The translations under genes were made by a program, and so were the position numbers. A stretch of DNA of 64,000 bases from Marivirga arenosa (lineage in GTDB: Bacteria > Bacteroidota > Bacteroidia > Cytophagales > Cyclobacteriaceae): the NCBI RefSeq assembly GCF_030503895.2, contig NZ_CP129970.2, positions 3,395,001 to 3,459,000 of the forward strand, read 5' to 3'. Position 1 is the first letter of the stretch; every line of letters begins with the position of its first letter. The notes under the pieces are model-generated. The model was not told the origin of the DNA and searched no databases. It worked only from the letters and a program-made list of their open reading frames with translations. Below are positions 6,871 to 15,964 of the stretch, piece after piece.

Positions 6871-9315
6871 TTAAAAATCACAGCTTCCAATTGGACTTCC
6901 AGGTGGCAAACTTGGAATTGGAGCAAGATTATATTCCTGAGGATGCTCCAAAAATAGCTTTATTTGTTGCTTCAACATGCCAATATTAGCGTTTTCCAAA
7001 GCACTTTTTCTGTAGTTTGTTTTTAAATATTGTTGATCAATATTTTTTAGTTCAGACATTAATTGTGCTCTAGCTAAAGAAGATACATTTCCATCTTTAA
7101 TACTTTTCATAATGTGATTGATATAAACATTTTGGCTAGTTAGTTTAACAGCCTGATGATAATCATTACTAACTTTTTGATTAAATAAAGTATTGTTGAA
7201 TATTTCAGTCACTTTCTCAATTCCTGGATTATTCCGATCTCTAGAGTGGAATTCAACCATTCTATTTAACCTTTGTGGATGAAATAATAAATCAAAAACT
7301 AAAGTAGAAGCTTGCTCTGCTGCTCCTAAGGCATCAAAACTGACACCTGTTTTACCATTTAATAATTCCCTATTATCATAATAGCCTAATGGTCGAGGAT
7401 ATAACTGTTGTAAAAGTTTTTCGGGAATTGCTAAGTTTTCGGCTAATACTGCATTAGCTAGGCTGTTAGCCGCTTCTAGCTGCCATTCAGAAGCTAAAAT
7501 CTTCATTTCTTTTAATTTATCGTCTCTTATTTTATAGGAATAATCTAAACCTCCGACAAGTTTTACTGCTGCCTCAACTTGATAGCGATGTAAAAAGTAA
7601 ATTGGAATTAAAGCTTCTTGAATTTGAGCCATGGGTTGATCAAATTGAATAACATTTTCTCCGAATTTCTCCAGCGCTTTATTTCTCACTTTTAACAGAT
7701 GATTTAGCTGTACAGCAGGATCTTTTCCATTATCCCATAAATGGGCTAGCGGATGAGCACCGCCTTGAGCCCTTGCATCCCTATCAGAAATAAAACTTAA
7801 GCCATTCTCATTTGCTTCTTGAATAATCCCATTTAAATATTCTTTTTCATCTGAATCATCTGGAATATTCTCATATCCATATCGAATAGCGTATTTATCC
7901 CATTCGCCTATATTAGTATCATATGCATTTTTTAGAGTTATATTTCCTTTTTCGTCTAATTCAATATTAGGGTGTGGATAATCCATTACGGAGGCATCAT
8001 TTTCTGTACTAGAAGCATAGGAATGAGCTAGTCCTAATGTGTGACCTACTTCATGGGCTGCAAGTTGTCTTAATCTAGCCAATGCCATCTCTAGCATAGC
8101 TGGATTATCTTCATTTTCTTTATATGGGGCCAATAAACCTTCTGCAATTAAAAAATCTTGTCTCACTCTTAAAGACCCCAAGCTTACATGGCCTTTAATA
8201 ATTTCTCCAGTTCTTGGGTCCACAACACTAGCGCCATAGCTCCAGCCTCTTGATGAGCGGTGTACCCATTGAATAACATTATATCGAATATCAAGCGGAT
8301 CTGCGCCTTCTGGAAGTATTTTTACTTGAAAAGCGTCTTTATAACCAGCGGCTTCAAAAGCTTGATTCCACCATTTAGCACCATCCATCAAGGCTGATCG
8401 AACAGGTTCAGGTGTACCCGGGTCTAAATAATAAATGATGGGTTCAACTGCTTCACTTAATTCAGCACTGGGATCTTTCTTTTCTAATCTGTGCTTGTTT
8501 ATTAATCTTTGGTTGATGTCTTCTGAAATTGGAACTGCATAATCTTTGTATGCGGTCGTAAAATAACCAGCTCTTGGATCAAATTTCCTAGCCTCAAATC
8601 CTTTTTCTGGTAATTGCACAAAGGAATGATGTTGCCTTACGGTAATATTATCAGCATCCGGACTAACACTGTAAATTTCTCTTCCTGAAGCTTGTCCTTT
8701 ATATGAAATCCAAAAATCTAATTCGGTATTTTTCGGAAAATTTCCGGAGCCATCCATATTGAAAGCTGATCGACTTTTATCTAAACTGTAATTGCCTTCT
8801 TTAGCACTTTTTAGTCTTTTCACCACACCGTGGGCGTCTCTAATAAAAAAATCAGTAGCATCAACAATATAAGACCAATCATTTGAGGCTTTAATCTCAA
8901 ATGAATGAATAACAGAATGAGCAAATGCATCTTGTACTGCTTTCTTTTCGGCAGGGTTTTCAGTTTGAGCTCTAAATTTATAATTAGGCTCAAATACCAT
9001 TATTTTGTTTCCAATCTTTTCAAATTTAAGAATTTTACTGTTCCCAATTTGTCCTCTGTCAAGTCCAATATCATTAGATCCAATACCTGCAGAAAGATAA
9101 CTGACATATATAAACTCTTGGTTCAGCTTATCTATTTCTAAATAGATTTTACCTTCATCAGAATCCCAATAGTAATTGAAAAAACCACTAAATTTTTCTT
9201 TTCCAGAAGTGAGTTTATCAAATTCTGATATTTCAGGACTATCACTTTGATTTGTTTTTAAAGCACTACATGAATAAATAGCAATGGCTAGAATAAAAAG
9301 TAAGTATTTTTTCAT
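6871..9315 (-). CDS. zinc-dependent metalloprotease lipoprotein (DUF5117/DUF5118/DUF4953 type)
   Basis: 814 residues. The N-terminus has a lipobox ending in IYSCS, with Cys16 as the lipidation site. The middle contains AAHEVGHTLGLAHSY at about residues 416-430, the HExxHxxGxxH zinc motif of metzincin-like proteases, followed by ENDASVMDYPHPN, which carries the Met-turn SVMDYP. The N-terminal domain (about 30-200, KFSGFFNYYWD...) and the long C-terminal helical domain match the Bacteroidota family annotated with DUF5117, DUF5118 and DUF4953. It probably acts in the periplasm or at the outer membrane on peptides. Length is typical. It appears to be transcribed with the small beta-rich gene downstream. 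Confidence 0.92.
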   Translation of the reverse strand: MKKYLLFILAIAIYSCSALKTNQSDSPEISEFDKLTSGKEKFSGFFNYYWDSDEGKIYLEIDKLNQEFIYVSYLSAGIGSNDIGLDRGQIGNSKILKFEKIGNKIMVFEPNYKFRAQTENPAEKKAVQDAFAHSVIHSFEIKASNDWSYIVDATDFFIRDAHGVVKRLKSAKEGNYSLDKSRSAFNMDGSGNFPKNTELDFWISYKGQASGREIYSVSPDADNITVRQHHSFVQLPEKGFEARKFDPRAGYFTTAYKDYAVPISEDINQRLINKHRLEKKDPSAELSEAVEPIIYYLDPGTPEPVRSALMDGAKWWNQAFEAAGYKDAFQVKILPEGADPLDIRYNVIQWVHRSSRGWSYGASVVDPRTGEIIKGHVSLGSLRVRQDFLIAEGLLAPYKENEDNPAMLEMALARLRQLAAHEVGHTLGLAHSYASSTENDASVMDYPHPNIELDEKGNITLKNAYDTNIGEWDKYAIRYGYENIPDDSDEKEYLNGIIQEANENGLSFISDRDARAQGGAHPLAHLWDNGKDPAVQLNHLLKVRNKALEKFGENVIQFDQPMAQIQEALIPIYFLHRYQVEAAVKLVGGLDYSYKIRDDKLKEMKILASEWQLEAANSLANAVLAENLAIPEKLLQQLYPRPLGYYDNRELLNGKTGVSFDALGAAEQASTLVFDLLFHPQRLNRMVEFHSRDRNNPGIEKVTEIFNNTLFNQKVSNDYHQAVKLTSQNVYINHIMKSIKDGNVSSLARAQLMSELKNIDQQYLKTNYRKSALENANIGMLKQQIKLFLEHPQEYNLAPIPSLPPGSPIGSCDF

Positions 9316-9520
9316 AGTTAAGATTTTGATCTAATATATATAATAATCAACAGATTCATAAAGAGTTTTAAGTGGGTGGTTAATAATCGTGATAAATTTC
9401 ATTACAAGCGGATTTATTATCTCTTGTTTATCCTAATTTCTGAGAATTGAACCTCATTATTTTCATTTCCTTTTACATTATTAATATTCTCAATAGTATT
9501 GATTAACTTCACGTTTAGAA

Positions 9521-10753
9521 ATGAGTACAGCCTTGAACATAGCGAACCGATATGAACTGAAGGAGTTAGAACTTGATGCCTTACTTGAAATTACTCAGGC
9601 AATCAATGAAAATCTTCCAGAAGAATCTTTATACAAAATTTATAATTTCACTTTAAGGGCAAACCTAAAGTTATCGAAATTGATGTTGGTGGTTCAAGAT
9701 GATAAACAATGGATTCCTAAACTATCATTCGGTACTAAAAAAGATTATAATTCCATAGATTCAAACGCATATCAAATTGTAGAAAAAGGTAAGATTTTGT
9801 TTCCATCTGATTTAGTAGATTCTCCATTTGATGAATTTGATGTGGCAATTCCTGTATATCACAAAAATGATTTACTAGCAGTTGTTTTTTTAGGTGGTGT
9901 GGCAAATGCAGAGGAAAGAGAATACATTGAAAATCATTTAAACTTCATTCAAGCACTTTCCAATATTATAATGGTGGCCATTGAGAATAAAAAAATGGCT
10001 AGGGAAAGACTGAAACAGGAAGTTATTGCCAAGGAAATGGAAATTGCTAAAAAAGTTCAGCAACTACTATTTCCCAAATCTTTACCTGAGAATGATAATT
10101 TCAGTATAGACGCTCATTATTCTCCTCATCATACAGTTGGAGGAGATTATTATGATTGGAAATCCATCAATGAACATCAAAAAATGGTTTGCATTGCCGA
10201 TGTTTCCGGTAAAGGAGTACCTGCCGCTTTGTTAATGTCAAATTTTCAAGCTTCTCTAAGAACGCTTCTACGTAAGACAACAGATTTAGAAGAGATTATC
10301 CATGATTTAAATTATCAGGTTTTCGAAAGTGCTAAAGGAGAGAATTTCATTACTTTTTTTATAGCAATTATAGATTTGAAAGAGAAAACTTTGAAATATG
10401 TTAATGCTGGACATAATCCACCATTTTTAGTTTCATCAGACCATAGCATTGAAAAACTGGAAAAAGGAACCCTAGTATTAGGTGCGTTAAATGAAATTCC
10501 ATTTTTAGAGATCGGAACAGCTTCTATTGATTCACCCCAAACCTTATTACTTTATACTGATGGATTAACAGAGGCCTTCAATGAAGCTGAAGAAGAATTT
10601 GGGCCTGAGCGGGTAATGGAAATTTTGAGTCAATATATTTCTGCAACCCCTGAAAGAATTATTTCGGCTATATTAGATAAGATTGATGATTTCATTGGAA
10701 AAAGACCACTTTCAGATGATATCACATTATTAGCATGTAAATATCATGTCTGA
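9521..10753 (+). CDS. SpoIIE/RsbU-type PP2C serine phosphatase with GAF-like domain
   Basis: 410 residues, soluble. Residues about 1-165 look like a GAF sensor domain (PEESLYKIYNFTLRANLKLSKL...). A helical linker of about 160-190 (KEMEIAKKVQQLLFPKSLP) is the usual link to SpoIIE domains. The phosphatase part has VGGDYYDW, IADVSGKGVPAALLMS, YVNAGHNPP, LYTDGLTEAFN and SDDITLLACK, so all aspartates for the two metal ions appear present. Such phosphatases dephosphorylate anti-sigma antagonists or similar serine phosphoproteins. No STAS or anti-sigma partner is encoded nearby, so the target is unknown. It heads a five-gene overlapping operon; the stop overlaps the deacetylase start by 8 bases. Confidence 0.92.
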   Translation: MSTALNIANRYELKELELDALLEITQAINENLPEESLYKIYNFTLRANLKLSKLMLVVQDDKQWIPKLSFGTKKDYNSIDSNAYQIVEKGKILFPSDLVDSPFDEFDVAIPVYHKNDLLAVVFLGGVANAEEREYIENHLNFIQALSNIIMVAIENKKMARERLKQEVIAKEMEIAKKVQQLLFPKSLPENDNFSIDAHYSPHHTVGGDYYDWKSINEHQKMVCIADVSGKGVPAALLMSNFQASLRTLLRKTTDLEEIIHDLNYQVFESAKGENFITFFIAIIDLKEKTLKYVNAGHNPPFLVSSDHSIEKLEKGTLVLGALNEIPFLEIGTASIDSPQTLLLYTDGLTEAFNEAEEEFGPERVMEILSQYISATPERIISAILDKIDDFIGKRPLSDDITLLACKYHV

Positions 10754-11384
10754 TTTTGCTTTTTATAAAACTCCTAAAATCATTCAAAATATCTTTCCAT
10801 CATTTCAATGGAAAGTAAATACAGATCATAAAATTATTTTTCCTACTTTTGATGATGGGCCTATTCCTAATCTAACAAATGAAATTCTAGCCATTCTAAA
10901 GGATTTTAATGCGAAGGCAACTTTCTTTTGTGTGGGAGATAATATCAGAAAGCATCCCCAAATTTTTGAACAATTAATTCAAGCAAATCATCAAGTTGGA
11001 AATCACACTTTTAATCATTTAAAAGCATGGAAAAGCGACTTGAATGTATACTTAGAAAATGTAGAGCTATGTCAAAAAGAAATTGAAAAGCATATTAAAC
11101 CTGAAGTAAAACTATTTCGACCACCATATGGTCAATTCACTTTCAAATCTGTCCAGAAATTAAAACAAAAGTATTACAACTTTATCATGTGGGATGTTTT
11201 GTCAAAAGATTATAACCGAAATATTTCGGCAAATACTATTCTTAAAAAAAGTATTCAAAATTCTTCTAACGGTAGTATTATAGTATTTCATGATAATCTT
11301 AAATCTAAAGATAAAATATTGCAATTTCTACCTTTGTATCTCAAACATTTTTCCGATATTGGATACAAATTTGAAAAACTATGA
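10746..11384 (+). CDS. polysaccharide deacetylase (NodB domain)
   Basis: 212 residues of a CE4 deacetylase. Seen: TFDDGPIPN (metal-binding and catalytic aspartates), GNHTFNHLKAW (the HxxxH metal pair), FRPPYGQF (active-site groove), MWDVLSKDY, and IIVFHDNLKSKDK, which holds the C-terminal catalytic histidine. No signal peptide is evident, so it may act on a cytoplasmic or lipid-linked substrate. CE4 enzymes remove N- or O-acetyl groups from chitin-like sugars, peptidoglycan or poly-N-acetylglucosamine. Overlaps at both ends (8 bases with the phosphatase, 4 with the GT2 gene) imply tight coupling, and the GT2 neighbour suggests joint modification of one glycan. Confidence 0.92.
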   Translation: MSDFAFYKTPKIIQNIFPSFQWKVNTDHKIIFPTFDDGPIPNLTNEILAILKDFNAKATFFCVGDNIRKHPQIFEQLIQANHQVGNHTFNHLKAWKSDLNVYLENVELCQKEIEKHIKPEVKLFRPPYGQFTFKSVQKLKQKYYNFIMWDVLSKDYNRNISANTILKKSIQNSSNGSIIVFHDNLKSKDKILQFLPLYLKHFSDIGYKFEKL

Positions 11385-12490
11385 CCTATCTGTACTTAAG
11401 CCTTTTGTCGATTATTCTTATGGTAATCTTCATGGACTTAATATTATGGATGGCTTGGAAACCAAAAGCTGAAAACCCAAAACCTTATGAAGGTGAATTG
11501 CCTTTCATATCCATTTTATTAGCCGTAAGAAATGAAGTTCATACCGTAAATTATGCGTTAAATTCCTTAGAAAAACTCGATTATCCTGATGATAAATATG
11601 AAGTTTTGATGGGAGATGACGGTTCAACTGACGGAACTACTAAAATATTAAAAGAGTGGGATAAAGAGACCAATAATTTTTTCTACATCCCAATTGATAA
11701 AAAAATTGCTCATCTTGATGCTAAAGCTAATGTTTTAGAGCAACTGGCTGAAAAGTCAAAAGGTGAGTATATGATGATTACAGATGGTGATGTTGAAGTG
11801 CCAAGTAGTTGGTTAATGAAACAATTAGCATGTTGGAAAGATGGGGCTGGAATACAAAGTGGATTTACGATAATAAAAGCAAAAGACTTCTTTTCAAGTA
11901 TGCAGATGATTGATTGGAGTTTAGCTTTAGGTATGGTGAAAATTGTAAGCGGTTGGAAAATTCCTGTTACTGGAGTGGGAAATAATATGATGGTAAGTAG
12001 GGAAGCCTATGATAAAGTGGGAGGCTATAAAAATATTCCGTTTTCAGTTACTGAAGACTTTGCTTTATTTCAGGCAGTAGCAAAACAAGGTTACCGCTAC
12101 CAACAATTAGCAAATGAGGATAGTCTGGTTAGAACATTTGCAACTAGAGGATTTTGGAATTTAATGAATCAACGAAAAAGATGGATGGCTGGAGCTATGA
12201 AACTACCGCCCTTTATGTTGACTCTATTAATTTTTCAAGCATTCTATTATCCAGCAATGCTTGCTCTAATTTTTGTTAATCCATTTGTTGCTATTCCATT
12301 ATTTGGTTTAAAAATTACTTTACAGAGTCTTTTTATCAATAAAATATTAGAAAGGCTAAATCAATATGTGCCTTTAAGCAATCTTTTTATATTTGAATTC
12401 TACAGTGGTTTCATTTCTATTGCACTTCTTTTCTATTATATCTTACCTTTGCCCGTGAAATGGAAAGGAAGAAAATTTGCTAAAGGATGA
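11381..12490 (+). CDS. GT2 glycosyltransferase, membrane-bound
   Basis: 369 residues. N-terminal membrane helix, then a GT-A domain: ISILLAVRNEVHTV, MGDDGSTDGTTKIL, MITDGDVEVPSSW, VTEDFALFQAVAKQGYRY and QRKRWMAGAMK (QxxRW). Two to three C-terminal membrane helices follow from about 275. The motif set is that of processive or membrane-acceptor GT2 enzymes, as in poly-GlcNAc, hyaluronan or glycolipid synthases. A CE4 deacetylase gene directly upstream with a 4-base overlap suggests an N-acetylated sugar product, but the length is short for PgaC and the other pga genes are absent, so I do not call it PgaC. It overlaps TatD by 4 bases. Confidence 0.9.
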   Translation: MTYLYLSLLSIILMVIFMDLILWMAWKPKAENPKPYEGELPFISILLAVRNEVHTVNYALNSLEKLDYPDDKYEVLMGDDGSTDGTTKILKEWDKETNNFFYIPIDKKIAHLDAKANVLEQLAEKSKGEYMMITDGDVEVPSSWLMKQLACWKDGAGIQSGFTIIKAKDFFSSMQMIDWSLALGMVKIVSGWKIPVTGVGNNMMVSREAYDKVGGYKNIPFSVTEDFALFQAVAKQGYRYQQLANEDSLVRTFATRGFWNLMNQRKRWMAGAMKLPPFMLTLLIFQAFYYPAMLALIFVNPFVAIPLFGLKITLQSLFINKILERLNQYVPLSNLFIFEFYSGFISIALLFYYILPLPVKWKGRKFAKG

Positions 12491-13242
12491 TTGAAACACA
12501 CGCACATTTATATGTAGATAAATTTGATGAAGATAGACAGGAAATGATGGAAAGGGCAGAAGAGGCTGGAGTAAAACGCTTCTATATGCCCAATATCGAT
12601 CATGAGTCAATTGAGCCCATGTTAGAAGTGGAAGAAAAGTTTTCTAACGCTATCGCTACTATGGGTGTTCATCCCTGCTCTGTTGAAAAGCATTTTGAAA
12701 AACAGCTTTACGAAGTTGAAGATTGGCTGAATAAGAGAAAGTTTGCTGCTGTTGGTGAAATAGGTTTAGATTATTATTGGGATAAAAGTTTAATAGAACA
12801 ACAAAAAGAAGCACTTAGAATACAAGTGCAATTTGCCAAGGATCATCAAATACCTGTAATTCTTCATTGCAGAGATTCTTTTGATGATACTTATGATATT
12901 ATCAAAAAAATGAATGATGATAAGCTAAAAGGTGTTTTCCATTGTTTCACTGGTACTGCCGAAGAAGCTCAAAAAGTGATTGATTTAGGGTTTTTTATAG
13001 GAATAGGAGGGGTGGTAACCTTTAAAAATGGCGGCCTTGCAGAACATATTCCTGATATTGATCTTAATAGAATAGTTTTGGAGACAGATGCACCTTATTT
13101 AGCCCCAACGCCTAAAAGAGGTAAAAGAAATGAGCCAGCTTTTTTGGACCTAATTGCTCAAAAGTTAGCTGATCTTAAAGAAATGTCTAAGTCCGATTTG
13201 ATCGAAATTACTAGCAAAAATGCTACTGAATTGTTTTCCTAA
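12487..13242 (+). CDS. TatD family metal-dependent hydrolase (DNase)
   Basis: 251 residues with the full TatD metal-site set: MIETHAHLY (first HxH), AVGEIGLDYYW (Glu), VILHCRDS (His), GVFHCFTGT (His) and LETDAPYLAP (Asp). TatD proteins are TIM-barrel amidohydrolase-superfamily 3'-5' exonucleases active on DNA and RNA ends, and also include D-aminoacyl hydrolase-like members. Cytoplasmic. Length is typical of the family. Its ATG overlaps the GT2 stop by 4 bases and its stop overlaps the asparaginase ATG by 1 base, so it sits in the middle of the operon although its function looks unrelated to glycan synthesis. Confidence 0.93.
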   Translation: MIETHAHLYVDKFDEDRQEMMERAEEAGVKRFYMPNIDHESIEPMLEVEEKFSNAIATMGVHPCSVEKHFEKQLYEVEDWLNKRKFAAVGEIGLDYYWDKSLIEQQKEALRIQVQFAKDHQIPVILHCRDSFDDTYDIIKKMNDDKLKGVFHCFTGTAEEAQKVIDLGFFIGIGGVVTFKNGGLAEHIPDIDLNRIVLETDAPYLAPTPKRGKRNEPAFLDLIAQKLADLKEMSKSDLIEITSKNATELFS

Positions 13243-14312
13243 TGAAGCAGTACTATAAACTAATACACATTGATACCGCCACACCTAAAGCTCCTGATTG
13301 TGCGATCATGATAATCTATACTGGAGGTACATTAGGCATGGTATTCAATGAACAACAAGCCCTGGTGCCTTTTGATTTTCAAAATATATTAGATGAGGTT
13401 CCTTCTCTTAAAAACTTTAATCTCAAAATATCGGTAGCCTCATTCAATAATTTAATTGATTCTTCGGACGTAAACCCTTCACACTGGGATGATATTGCTA
13501 GCTTAGTTGAAGAGTATTATGATGCTTATGACGGATTTATAGTAATCCACGGTACTGATACTATGGCTTATACTGCTTCAGCAATAAGCTTTATGTTGGA
13601 AGGATTGAATAAACCGGTGATTTTTACAGGCGCTCAACTTCCTATTGGTGCTGCAAGATCTGATGCGAGGGAGAATTTAATAACGGCTATTGAGATTGCA
13701 AGTCAGAAATTAAACCAACGTCCTATCGTTTCTGAAGTCTGTATATATTTTGATAATCTACTTCTCAGAGCAAATAGGGCTAAGAAAGTTGAAAGTGTTC
13801 AATTTGATGCCTTTCAAAGTGAAAATTATCCAGTATTGGCGGAAGCGGGAATAATAATAGAATATAATTTCGCTGCACTCAGACCTTATCAACAAGATGC
13901 TGAATTAAAGGTCCGAAAAAATATTCAACAGGAAGTGGCTATTCTTAAAGTGTTTCCAGGTATATCGAAAGCGCTCGTAGAGGGGGTGTTATCAATTGAT
14001 GGATTAAAGGGATTAGTTATTGAAACTTTTGGTTCAGGAAATGCTCCAACTGAAAAATGGTTCATTAATGCACTACAAAAAGCAATAAATAAAGGCGTTC
14101 TAATAATGAATGTATCGCAATGCATGGGAGGGAAGGTTATTCAAGGTAGATATCAAACGAGTAAGGATTTACAATCTATTGGTGTATTTAGTGGAAGTGA
14201 TATTACAACAGAGGCTGCGATTACAAAAATGATGTACGTTATTAGTCATGCTAAAACAAAAGAACTACAACATAACTATTTAATTAAGCCATTAAGAGGT
14301 GAAATGGAATAG
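13242..14312 (+). CDS. ansA: type I asparaginase
   Basis: 356 residues. IMIIYTGGTLGMVF carries the first catalytic threonine and IVIHGTDTMAYTASAISFML the second Thr-Asp pair; GAQLPIGAARSDARENLITA is also diagnostic. C-terminal ITTEAAITKMMYVIS is typical of the bacterial cytoplasmic type I group. It hydrolyses L-asparagine to aspartate and ammonia. No signal peptide, which supports type I over periplasmic type II. It is the last gene of the overlapping set starting at 9521, joined to tatD by a 1-base stop/start overlap (TAATG). I see no clear terminator behind it. Confidence 0.93.
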   Translation: MKQYYKLIHIDTATPKAPDCAIMIIYTGGTLGMVFNEQQALVPFDFQNILDEVPSLKNFNLKISVASFNNLIDSSDVNPSHWDDIASLVEEYYDAYDGFIVIHGTDTMAYTASAISFMLEGLNKPVIFTGAQLPIGAARSDARENLITAIEIASQKLNQRPIVSEVCIYFDNLLLRANRAKKVESVQFDAFQSENYPVLAEAGIIIEYNFAALRPYQQDAELKVRKNIQQEVAILKVFPGISKALVEGVLSIDGLKGLVIETFGSGNAPTEKWFINALQKAINKGVLIMNVSQCMGGKVIQGRYQTSKDLQSIGVFSGSDITTEAAITKMMYVISHAKTKELQHNYLIKPLRGEME

Positions 14313-14490
14313 TTATAAGTGTATTCACATTAAATAATTATATTATTAAATACTATTCTTCAATTCGCAACTCAATTGCGTATTTAAATTTACCATTTGA
14401 CAAAATGCACTTGCATGAAGAATAAATTATTAATTTATTTGTGCACGTTTGAAAAGAGTTCAATCGAGAACTAAATATTTACAGATAGAG

Positions 14491-14577
14491 GGAGAGGTGC
14501 CAGAGTGGTCGATCGGGCTCGCCTGGAAAGCGAGTGTACCTTCACGGGTACCGAGGGTTCGAATCCCTCCTTCTCCG
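14491..14577 (+). tRNA. tRNA-Ser (GGA)
   Basis: Acceptor stem GGAGAGG pairs with CTTCTCC (one G-T). The anticodon stem CTCGC/GCGAG holds loop CTGGAAA, giving anticodon GGA. A long variable arm (GTACC...GGTAC), typical of serine tRNA, precedes the T arm GAGGG-TTCGAAT-CCCTC. Discriminator G. CCA is not encoded. Confidence 0.97.
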
Positions 14578-14669
14578 CATTTTTAAGTAATAAATTAAAT
14601 CTTTTTGATGTTATTTGATTAAATAATAGAGATTGGGCTTAAAGAATTGCTAAAATAATTTTCTGTTTG

Positions 14670-14701
14670 TTGATATTTGTGTAAAATTGGACTTAGTTTT
14701 C
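14670..14701 (+). promoter_or_regulatory. candidate promoter for the ExbB/ExbD cassette
   Basis: TTG at 14670-14672, 21-base spacer, TAGTTTTC at 14694-14701, close to the Bacteroidota TAnnTTTG. It lies 51 bases before the exbB ATG. Motif match only; one mismatch at the last position. Confidence 0.4.
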
Positions 14702-14752
14702 ATTTAACTAACATACAATAACTAAAAAAGGAAAATTACAAACAACTTAACT

Positions 14753-15616
14753 ATGAAAAAGCTATTTGTTTTAATGATGATGACCGGAGCACTAGTATTC
14801 GGTTTTAATGGCAATGCAATTGCTCAAGATGAGGAAGCAGCGACTTCTGAAATGGAAAATGACACAACAGCTATGGAAAGTGATTCTGCTGCTGCAGAAG
14901 CTGATTCTGCTGCAATGGATGAGTCTGAAGTAGACACTACTGCAACTGCAGTTGTTGAAGAGGAAGAAGTTGTTGAAGAGCAAGGCTTTCACCAAATTGT
15001 AAAAGAGAAGTTTATCGAAGGTGGATGGGAATTCATGTCAGTAGTATTAATTTGTTTAATCTTAGGATTAGCAATTGCTATTGAAAGAATCATTACTTTA
15101 AACTTAGCTACTACAAATACTAATAAATTATTAGCTAATGTAGAAGACGCTTTAAATCAAGGTGGTGTTGAAGCAGCTAAAGAAGTAACTAAAAATACAA
15201 GAGGTCCAGTTGCATCTATCTTTACTCAAGGTTTGATGAGAATGTCAGAAGGTGTTGAAATGGTTGAGAAATCTGTAATTTCTTACGGTTCTGTTGAAAT
15301 GGGACGTTTAGAAAGAGGTTTAGTATGGATTTCATTATTTATCTCTCTTGCTCCAATGTTAGGTTTCATGGGTACTGTAATCGGTATGATTGGTGCATTT
15401 GATGCTATTGAAGCTGCGGGTGATATTTCTCCATCTTTGGTTGCTGGAGGTATTAAAGTAGCCTTATTAACAACTGTTGCAGGTTTGATTGTTGCGGTTA
15501 TCTTACAATTATTCTATAACTATTGCGTTTCTAAAGTAGATTCTTTAGTAAACCAGATGGAAGATGCTTCTATTGCTTTAGTGGATATTTTAGTAAAGCA
15601 TAATCTTACTAAATAA
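14753..15616 (+). CDS. exbB: ExbB/TolQ/MotA proton-channel subunit with acidic exported N-terminus
   Basis: 287 residues. A cleavable-looking signal peptide (1-24, ending NAIA) is followed by an unusually acidic, Ala/Glu/Asp-rich low-complexity stretch (about 26-80). The ExbB core then starts at IVKEKFIEGGWEFM, with membrane helices at about 95-115, 188-212 (SLFISLAPMLGFMGTVIGMIGAF) and 226-252 (IKVALLTTVAGLIVAVIL). The motifs GTVIGMIGAF and LLTTVAGL are those of ExbB/TolQ. With the ExbD proteins it forms the inner-membrane channel that turns the proton gradient into work for TonB or TolA-like partners. The acidic arm is predicted to be periplasmic. First gene of a four-gene cassette. Confidence 0.92.
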   Translation: MKKLFVLMMMTGALVFGFNGNAIAQDEEAATSEMENDTTAMESDSAAAEADSAAMDESEVDTTATAVVEEEEVVEEQGFHQIVKEKFIEGGWEFMSVVLICLILGLAIAIERIITLNLATTNTNKLLANVEDALNQGGVEAAKEVTKNTRGPVASIFTQGLMRMSEGVEMVEKSVISYGSVEMGRLERGLVWISLFISLAPMLGFMGTVIGMIGAFDAIEAAGDISPSLVAGGIKVALLTTVAGLIVAVILQLFYNYCVSKVDSLVNQMEDASIALVDILVKHNLTK

Positions 15617-15640
15617 GTTTAACCTTTAAAGTTTAACTAA

Positions 15641-15964
15641 ATGGAATTTGTTGATATATTATTATATGGCGCATATTTATTGGTAATTGTAGCTGCATTA
15701 GGAGCTATTGTATTACCTTTAATCAGTGCGCTTAGTCAACCCAAAAGTCTTTTAAAATCTTTGATTGGGGTTGTGGCAATCGGTGTAATTTACGTTGTCA
15801 GTTGGAGTATTTCAGGTGACGAAGTAACTGCTAAATACATAAAATTCGATATTACAAGCACATCTTCTCAAGTAATTGGTGGTGTTTTAATCACTACTTA
15901 TCTATTAATGGGGATTGCAGTAATATCTATTGTTTATTCTGAAATCAGTAAACTAATAAGATAA
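15641..15964 (+). CDS. small membrane protein between exbB and exbD
   Basis: 107 residues with three hydrophobic helices (about 6-28, 43-60 and 80-103). The start at 15641 lies 24 bases after exbB and the stop overlaps the first exbD start by 1 base (ATAATGG), so it is clearly part of the cassette. No named family is recognised. A small membrane protein at this place is, to my knowledge, recurrent in Bacteroidota exb clusters and may be a structural partner of the channel, but this is inference. Confidence 0.8.
   Translation: MEFVDILLYGAYLLVIVAALGAIVLPLISALSQPKSLLKSLIGVVAIGVIYVVSWSISGDEVTAKYIKFDITSTSSQVIGGVLITTYLLMGIAVISIVYSEISKLIR

Noticed and set aside
10746-12490. pga-type poly-GlcNAc synthesis operon
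   Set aside because: Only deacetylase and GT2 are present; the deacetylase has no signal peptide, the GT2 is short and no porin-type PgaA or PgaD partner is encoded.
14491-14577. tRNA-Ser as an attachment site for an integrated element
   Set aside because: No integrase, no direct repeat of the tRNA 3' end and no foreign gene content nearby.
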